The notes below the pieces were generated by a model. The model saw only the letters and a program-made list of their open reading frames with translations, was not told the origin of the DNA and did no database searches. Shown here in pieces: positions 14,649-20,028 of a stretch of DNA of 20,028 nucleotides. Where the stretch lies: IMG/VR virus record IMGVR_UViG_3300002835_008089, positions 1-20,028 of that record, one strand, 5' to 3'. Position 1 is the first letter of the stretch. Every line of letters begins with the position of its first letter. A program made the translations under genes and the position numbers. Origin of the DNA: a virus.

Positions 14649-15236
14649 TTAAAGAGTGGAGAAGAAAGTTGGAGGCGCAGGGTACTTCTGAATACAATCT
14701 CCTACGGGGATGTAGGCAGAAGCCGTTACCTCAAACATCTGCAACGCACGGTCATTATCTGGAACCATCAAAGCCGCACGGTAGTTCGTGGGATTTGTAA
14801 TCACCATCACTTCATCGCTTCCGCACAAGTACAGAATCAAGTAAGTGGTCTGAGTATTCAGGTCGCAGTAGAACTTAGTGTTTCCGTCAGAAGAGCCTGA
14901 ACCTACTGATTGATAGCCCGTAGCATTAGCATCCTGCCAAGTACAAGTCCAGTTAAAGCCTACGAGAATGTTCTCAGGGCCACAAGCAATCGGATTGGGC
15001 ACTTCAACGGCAGCAGGAGATGCAACAGTCCCCTTAATACCAGCAATACGGAATAGCTGGTCGGCAGCAACGGTATCTTCGTACCAATCATCGGTACTCC
15101 AATCCGCAGCAGTAGCGGGAAGTTCAGCGTCGCAAAAGACGATAGCAGCAGCGGAAATACCGCCAAGTTTATAAGCTCCGCAATCCACAATTTCGTGTGG
15201 GGGTAGCTCGGAGCATCCTATTGAGCAAAAAGCCAT
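14649..15236 (-). CDS. Probable abundant virion protein, major tail protein candidate (195 aa)
   Basis: No clear family. The protein opens MAFCSIGCSELPP and has nine cysteines, Ala/Thr/Ser-rich beta-type sequence (GGISAAAIVFCDAELPATAA), a Trp-rich part (VGFNWTCTWQDANATGYQS) and a C-terminal NDRALQMFEVTASAYIPVGD. The size (about 20 kDa) and beta-rich composition fit a major tail tube protein. It is the only gene here with both a -7 box upstream and a terminator downstream, which suggests independent, strong expression, as for a protein needed in many copies. Against a simple tail-tube call, it lies after the tape-measure and baseplate-like genes rather than before them. A capsid decoration protein is the main alternative. 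The start is preceded by A-rich AATTATAAAAAA. Confidence 0.82.
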   Translation of the reverse strand: MAFCSIGCSELPPHEIVDCGAYKLGGISAAAIVFCDAELPATAADWSTDDWYEDTVAADQLFRIAGIKGTVASPAAVEVPNPIACGPENILVGFNWTCTWQDANATGYQSVGSGSSDGNTKFYCDLNTQTTYLILYLCGSDEVMVITNPTNYRAALMVPDNDRALQMFEVTASAYIPVGDCIQKYPAPPTFFSTL

Positions 15237-15306
15237 TTTTTTATAATTGAAAGGGTCTATGAACTTTTATATGGCAAGTCCTCGCCACAACATCACGACA
15301 ACAGTG

Positions 15307-15314
15307 CAAATATA
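15307..15314 (-). promoter_or_regulatory. Bacteroidota-type -7 box TATATTTG upstream of the 195-aa virion gene
   Basis: TATATTTG matches TAnnTTTG exactly and begins immediately after the stop codon of the 472-aa gene. It would give a leader of about 65 bases, ending in A-rich sequence before the ATG at 15236. No TTTG -33 element is visible at normal spacing. Confidence 0.55.
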
Positions 15315-16733
15315 CTAAATGCACATATTCTTTTTTAGGTTCTGAGTCTTAGCCTCAACATCCAATTTAACGGGCGCAAGCCTGCTCATACGCACATAAG
15401 TAGGGGAATAGTCCGTAGAGCGCGTGAAGAAGTTGTCGCTAACTCCGAACAACTCATCTTCAAGGAAGAAATTGTCGTGCCTGCAAGCTAAGCTCAAAGC
15501 GTCGTGGACAAACTCGGGGAGTAGGTCGGTGTTCAGGCTTAGAGATTTCCTCCTCTCAGCATAAACAACCCTTTTGCGCCCCAAAGAATCCTGATATGAC
15601 ACCATAGCCCCATCATACTTAGCATCCCTCACGTTGGCCTTAAACCGCATATATTGCTTAAATGGGCTTCCACTGATAAAATATGCTGGATATATAAATC
15701 CAAATCCTAAAACATCTGGCTCTTCCCCGTAATAATCAACTATGATGTTTGAGTCCTGATAATATGTAACCTTAACCGTTCCGCAAGGGTCAGTTATCGG
15801 CTTAATACAAGTAGAGGTAAAAACATTTTGCTCGCACGATTCACAGCAGTCAGTAGCCCCAAGATTTATGTTTAAGCAATTTTTAACGAATGTTTCAAAT
15901 GCAGATGCTCCTACTACGGCCTCCTCTGGTATCCCTGTTATCTGCCAAGCACCAGAAATGGCATAATGAGTTTCATTGTAATAAGAAATATTGCTATAAA
16001 TAGGCTGAAAAACGCCATCCCATTCACTCGGAGTCCCATTGGCAGTAGTTATGTTTATTGGCTCATAGTTACAGCCAACATAATTACTAATGGTGAGTTG
16101 AGCAGTACATTCGCATAATGGGTCATCTCCTGGGCAGTCATTACCACAAGGAACGGCTTGTGTTGCGTTTATGCTCATAGTAACGCCATTGTCCTTAATG
16201 TTCCCAAAAATGAACGTGCCGCACTTTGGGAATGTGTCATTTTCATTAACGACAATTTGATAGTCATGGGCATCAGTGTTGTTCCCGAAAATAGAAATGG
16301 TTATAACTATGGGATATTCCCTTTCGCCCTCACACACAGAACCCCTGTCCCACTCTAAACAATATTTTATAATTAAAGGACAATTTTCAAACGTTTTAAA
16401 GCTTTGATATAGCACACTGGACTGCTCATCGCACGGTCTGCCACCAAAAGTTATTGTTATTGAACCATCGTCATTTAGAGTTGTTTTTGAGTTATCCTCT
16501 CTATCTATCTCAAATTGAGATGGATAAAAACAAATGTCCTCATTAGCTAAACTTCCTAATATTTGATAACTAAAATAATCAACAGAACGATAGTAGTATA
16601 ACCCCCCACTTTCGTATCGCTCGAATAACATCGGGCTGCAATAGTCGGCAGGTGGGCAGTCAGGGCAGTCTGATTCAGGCAGAGGTAGTAACTGCCAGTC
16701 TAAGGGCTGATTAGGTACGGCTTGTATGCTCAT
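15315..16733 (-). CDS. Cysteine-rich tail-associated protein, unknown (472 aa)
   Basis: I do not recognise the family. I count 22 cysteines in 472 residues, many in close pairs: DCPDC and DYC (23-32), CGNDCPGDDPLCEC in the middle, and DCCESC after it. Such spacing suggests metal binding or several disulphides. The N-terminal 300 residues are beta-rich and Asn/Thr/Tyr-rich (GSITITFGG, YPIVITISIFG). From about 370 there is a different part with basic segments (KQYMRFKANVRDAKYDGAM, then RKRVVYAERRKSLSLNTDLL), ending MCI. It starts with an ATGA overlap to the upstream 647-aa gene, so it belongs to the tail operon downstream of the tape measure, where baseplate or fibre-attachment proteins usually lie. 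Its role is inferred from position only. Confidence 0.85.
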   Translation of the reverse strand: MSIQAVPNQPLDWQLLPLPESDCPDCPPADYCSPMLFERYESGGLYYYRSVDYFSYQILGSLANEDICFYPSQFEIDREDNSKTTLNDDGSITITFGGRPCDEQSSVLYQSFKTFENCPLIIKYCLEWDRGSVCEGEREYPIVITISIFGNNTDAHDYQIVVNENDTFPKCGTFIFGNIKDNGVTMSINATQAVPCGNDCPGDDPLCECTAQLTISNYVGCNYEPINITTANGTPSEWDGVFQPIYSNISYYNETHYAISGAWQITGIPEEAVVGASAFETFVKNCLNINLGATDCCESCEQNVFTSTCIKPITDPCGTVKVTYYQDSNIIVDYYGEEPDVLGFGFIYPAYFISGSPFKQYMRFKANVRDAKYDGAMVSYQDSLGRKRVVYAERRKSLSLNTDLLPEFVHDALSLACRHDNFFLEDELFGVSDNFFTRSTDYSPTYVRMSRLAPVKLDVEAKTQNLKKNMCI

Positions 16734-18673
16734 TCTGTTAAAAGTTCAAATTTAGTCATTCCCGAAGTAATGTTGTATTCAAGGCTCATTACCCATCCCG
16801 TTTCGTAAAGACCCGTGCCAAAACGTATCTTCTGATATGGGTTGGCTTGAATGAGGTTAAACTGCTCAACTGTTATAGGGGCTTCAAATGTAACCCTATT
16901 CCTAATCTTCGGACCACTATTGTTTGGGATGAAGTTGCCGTTCCAAGAAAAGCCATCACCTGACCTATGAGCGTATGCCCTCGCTATTTCGGGGTGGTTC
17001 ACAATGCCCGCGACCATATCACCACGGAATAATGCAGGGCAATATGATGCCCCTGGGTCTCTCCGTACATAAGTTGCTAAATGGGAGGCTATCTTATAAT
17101 AGTTGCCTACAATCGCATTATTATATTGAACGGGGTCTTTCTCGGCCACATAAAGCTGGTCATCGCTTAGGCTTATAATCCCATCTAAGGTTACAAGGTT
17201 TTCAACCGTTGGTATCTGAAATCCTACCGATGCATCGAAATCCTGCTCACTACATACGTTACTCACATAGCTCGCCTCCTCTTGAATACCCGAATTAAAT
17301 GATGGATTAGTATTGGTTCTCCCTATTTTCAATGAAGAGATGCCAAACTTATTATCTTTTACGAGCATAACCTCGTATGGCATATCAATGGCGAAAGCCT
17401 CTGTCGTTTCATACAAGTCGCTCTCCTTGCCGATAGTCATCGTGTAGTTGCCCGTTCCCGTAATCCCAAACTTTATGCCTAAGTTGAACAACTTACCGAA
17501 TCCAGACATAAGGTCGGCAAACGAAACGTTAATTTGTGCGCCACGAGCAAAAGAGCCGTTCATTACCGATGATGCGGGATTAGCCCAATTCTTCAATATT
17601 TTGCCCGAAGTTACCCTCGCATAATACGGGCCGTAGTTGTAAGCGTTCACTTTTGTTATCGTAATCGCCCCCGTAGTTATATTCTGAAAGTTACCAACAG
17701 TTAAATTGCCTGCATCCCAAGGGAAGTAAACATCCATAATTCTTGTACCAGCAGGACCGCTTCCAGGATAATATATATCCCCAACAGCCATAGCCCTATT
17801 GCAATAGTTATCCTGCCACTCACCGTCAAAAGGATTTAGGCTCGTTATCAAAAAATATTCTTGAATACCCTCTCTTATGTTGGTTAAAGTCCTAAGTGGA
17901 CTATATCCAAATGAAGGGTCGCACGGAAATAGATTTATGGTTCTGGTTATTTGATTGCCAAAGGCATCGTTATAACTAACATCGCAAGTTGGCGTTCCTA
18001 TACCCGAATAAGTAACCGTTGGGTCTATTTGTATTGTCCAATGGTCGGGCTCAAAATATGTTGCTGAATTAGTTAGGTATCCATTTAAGTCCGAGACCGT
18101 AAAACTGTCATCATTTAGAAAGTATTTAGAGATATACTCATAAAGCTCCAAAATGCCAAACCACTTAAACGCCCCATCAACACCCTCGGGATTTAACGGG
18201 TTTTCATTAGGAGGCCACGGCCATCCCGTTCCACCTGCCGCATAGTTTGGGTTGAACAACAACTCTCCAATACCAGTTAGCGGAGTCCCGTTTAAGCTAA
18301 CGTTTGAGTGAACAGGAACTTGAACATCATAATTCCTGCCTATCAGCGAAGAAAGAGAGTTGTCGGATAACGTACACTTCGCTATGCACCTGCTTATATC
18401 CAACTCTATGTCGGCAAGAAAGATTATGCCCTCAAAGATGAATCCTAAGCAATCCGTTTGCTCAATCCTTATCGGAATATCCAAACATCCCGTAGTGCCT
18501 TGAAAAAGGCTATAAATGATGTCATAGCCATCGCCCCAAAAGGAAAGGTCGCTAACAATGTTGCTAACTATGCCAGAGAACTGCTCATCACGCATAATCT
18601 TAACGGTAGCATCCGTTAAGCCCATAGGCTCATCGTTTATGGCAATATTGTTCACATAGACCTGAAAGCTCAT
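16730..18673 (-). CDS. Distal tail / baseplate hub-like protein (647 aa)
   Basis: This is the gene after the tape measure, the usual place of distal-tail or hub proteins. The N-terminal part (MSFQVYVNNIAINDEPMGL, then TDATVKIMRDEQFSGIVS) and the following strands (PIRIEQTDCLGFIFEGIIFL, about 88-107) resemble the start of large baseplate proteins of Bacteroidota phages. There a domain with two facing beta layers is followed by a long central region. The C-terminus (YETGWVMSLEYNITSGMTKF) matches a strand pattern also common there. A central part (SFADLMSGFGKLFNLGIKFG) recalls the hub helix-strand element. No peptidase or lysozyme motif was seen. Four-base ATGA overlaps on both sides couple it to the tape measure and the cysteine-rich gene. 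Confidence 0.82.
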   Translation of the reverse strand: MSFQVYVNNIAINDEPMGLTDATVKIMRDEQFSGIVSNIVSDLSFWGDGYDIIYSLFQGTTGCLDIPIRIEQTDCLGFIFEGIIFLADIELDISRCIAKCTLSDNSLSSLIGRNYDVQVPVHSNVSLNGTPLTGIGELLFNPNYAAGGTGWPWPPNENPLNPEGVDGAFKWFGILELYEYISKYFLNDDSFTVSDLNGYLTNSATYFEPDHWTIQIDPTVTYSGIGTPTCDVSYNDAFGNQITRTINLFPCDPSFGYSPLRTLTNIREGIQEYFLITSLNPFDGEWQDNYCNRAMAVGDIYYPGSGPAGTRIMDVYFPWDAGNLTVGNFQNITTGAITITKVNAYNYGPYYARVTSGKILKNWANPASSVMNGSFARGAQINVSFADLMSGFGKLFNLGIKFGITGTGNYTMTIGKESDLYETTEAFAIDMPYEVMLVKDNKFGISSLKIGRTNTNPSFNSGIQEEASYVSNVCSEQDFDASVGFQIPTVENLVTLDGIISLSDDQLYVAEKDPVQYNNAIVGNYYKIASHLATYVRRDPGASYCPALFRGDMVAGIVNHPEIARAYAHRSGDGFSWNGNFIPNNSGPKIRNRVTFEAPITVEQFNLIQANPYQKIRFGTGLYETGWVMSLEYNITSGMTKFELLTE

Positions 18674-20028
18674 CTTATTCTCCTCCTGTTAGTTATTTTG
18701 GTGTAGGAACTCTTTGAAACAATGGCATCGGCAATCTCATCGGGGTTCTTAATAGCAACAGCCCCATTCCTGCGTATGGCATCAACCAATTCAGCGTTCT
18801 GAAAAGCCAGTTCAAGTGAAGTCTGCTCCTTAGCCATTCGGTACGGCTCATCCATAGAACGATGGTAGGCAGGAGCAGTATATCCCTTCATAATATGCGA
18901 GGGCAGAGAGTCCTCACGAATAGCCTTCAACACATCCTTGTACTTGGCCGTTTCCTCACGAGTCATCACCGATTCACCCTCTAAAAGCTTGGCATAGAAC
19001 TCCCCACTTTTCAGCCCCCTATTAGCCTTTTTGTTGTCGTTCTTCTTAATGTCTAAACCGCCCTCGTGGAACTCAGGAAGTGGGGCAGAGTTAATAGCCG
19101 AAAGCTGAGTTGCACCAACGGCAACGACACCTGCGGCTAATATCGTTGCAGTAATAGCATCGAAGTCGGTGTATAGCTTCACGATAGCTTGGGCAGTGTT
19201 GATTAGAACACCGAACCTTGCGGCATCCCTGTCAAGCTTAGCCATCTCCTCTTTATTCTTTTTCGTTTCCTCGTTGTACTCATTCTCGCGGATAAGACCT
19301 GCCTCGAGCTTTTTGTCTAATAGTGCCTGCTCTTTTTCGATGGCGTTCTTGGCTATCTCGGTGCGGGCATCATAGTAGTCTTGAAATAGGTCGATAGCTA
19401 CGTTGAGTGCCTTTTTCAGCTTTTCGAGTTCGTCTGAACTCAAACCTAAAAAGTCGCTTTCTTTATCGCCTTCCCTCAATTTTTGCAGTGCTTTATCTCT
19501 GGCTATTATCAACTGAGAAATTTCTTTTTCAAGCTCTTCCGTTGCCTTTTTAACCTTCTCTACTTGTGCTTGGTCGGCTATACCTGCTAATATGTTCGGC
19601 TCTGCAAGCATAGGGCTCGTAGTAGTTGCAGTTTGGGTTATATCAAACTGAGTAAACCCGCCTGAGCTAAGTACGTTTTTCTGAAATTTATCCCTTAACT
19701 CTTGTATTGCCTTATCATATTTTTTAATAATCTCATCGGCTTGTTTGCTGACCTCATCCATAAATGGCTCTTCCTGCAACTGCCTTACTTCAGCCATAAA
19801 ATCTTTCACCTCATTAGCTAAGCCCTGATACATCTTTTTGATTTCAGCATTAGTATCGGCAGTTATCTTCTTAACTAATTCCGAGTTCTCTTTTGCTTTT
19901 AGTATTTCTATCGCCTGATTTTTCCTTAGCAACTCTTCTCTAAGCTTGTATTCTTCAATAGAGCCCTCTTTAACTAACAAAAGCCGTTGTTGTATAATCA
20001 TTTTTTGCAGCTCAAGGTTATCTATCAT
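18670..20028 (-). CDS. Tape-measure protein, C-terminal part (5' end outside window)
   Basis: The tape measure sets tail length and is threaded through the tail tube. The visible 452 codons are mostly charged coiled coil (EEYKLREELLRKNQAIEILK, then KKATEELEKEISQLI and KEQALLDKKLEAGLI). A hydrophobic Ala/Gly-rich segment (ATILAAGVVAVGATQLSAIN, near 297-316) follows. Next comes the classic tape-measure ending LPEFHEGGLD, then KSGEFYAKLLEGESVMTREE, similar to the 'GG...GE-x-V-x-T/N-x-E' tail of many phage tape measures. The Met at the window edge is probably internal, because tape measures are usually much longer and no leader is visible. The stop overlaps the next start by four bases. Confidence 0.88.
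   Translation of the reverse strand: MIDNLELQKMIIQQRLLLVKEGSIEEYKLREELLRKNQAIEILKAKENSELVKKITADTNAEIKKMYQGLANEVKDFMAEVRQLQEEPFMDEVSKQADEIIKKYDKAIQELRDKFQKNVLSSGGFTQFDITQTATTTSPMLAEPNILAGIADQAQVEKVKKATEELEKEISQLIIARDKALQKLREGDKESDFLGLSSDELEKLKKALNVAIDLFQDYYDARTEIAKNAIEKEQALLDKKLEAGLIRENEYNEETKKNKEEMAKLDRDAARFGVLINTAQAIVKLYTDFDAITATILAAGVVAVGATQLSAINSAPLPEFHEGGLDIKKNDNKKANRGLKSGEFYAKLLEGESVMTREETAKYKDVLKAIREDSLPSHIMKGYTAPAYHRSMDEPYRMAKEQTSLELAFQNAELVDAIRRNGAVAIKNPDEIADAIVSKSSYTKITNRRRIR

Noticed and set aside
1-15236. Bacteroidota O-glycosylation motifs D-S/T-A/I/L/V/M/T in virion proteins (for example DTV in the 195-aa protein, DSA in the fibre)
   Set aside because: They are few and at about the number expected by chance, and the host pathway acts in the periplasm while these proteins assemble in the cytosol. 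Not usable as evidence for acceptor sites.
1-20028. tRNA, CRISPR, insertion sequence, integrase or attachment site
   Set aside because: No cloverleaf, regular spaced repeats, transposase motifs, recombinase motifs or flanking duplications were seen on either strand.

Overview
The window looks like part of the late (virion) region of a tailed double-stranded DNA phage or prophage of a Bacteroidota host. Every gene I can support lies on the minus strand, so transcription runs from high to low coordinates and coding is almost gap-free. The phage assignment rests on a recognisable portal, MuF-like head protein, scaffold, HK97-type major capsid protein, tape-measure C-terminus and modular tail fibre. 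The host assignment is an inference. Start codons mostly lack a Shine-Dalgarno sequence and are instead preceded by A/T-rich DNA. Four gene boundaries carry an exact Bacteroidota-type -7 promoter box, TAnnTTTG.

In transcription order: (1) a tail block, with the 3' part of a tape-measure gene (20028-18670), a 647-aa tail/baseplate-like protein and a cysteine-rich 472-aa protein, joined by ATGA overlaps; (2) a single gene for a 195-aa, probably abundant virion protein (15236-14649), with a -7 box upstream and an intrinsic terminator downstream; (3) a six-gene glycan-modification cassette (14585-10137): three GT-A-like glycosyltransferases, an FkbM-type methyltransferase, a GT10 (fucosyltransferase-like) enzyme and a second, motif-degenerate FkbM-like protein; (4) a head block starting from a -7 box at 10127-10120: portal, MuF-like protein, a small acidic protein, scaffold and major capsid protein, closed by a strong terminator at 5145-5118; (5) a neck and fibre block starting from a -7 box at 5112-5105: connector-like protein, two probable head-tail joining proteins, a short fibre, an unknown 174-aa protein and a long tail fibre that runs off the left edge as an uninterrupted frame from 1664 to 1.

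The most interesting part is the glycan cassette, set inside the virion genes and bounded by its own promoter-like box and an upstream terminator. It could decorate the phage's own virion proteins, as phage-encoded glycosyltransferases do in some mycobacteriophages, or it could alter the host surface. The sequence alone cannot decide. A second recurring design is a terminator U-tract followed within a few bases by a -7 box and then an ATG 4-5 bases later (at 5100 and 14585), which suggests leaderless mRNAs. No tRNA, rRNA, CRISPR array, insertion sequence, integrase or replication gene was seen, and no gene-free stretch longer than about 100 bases exists.
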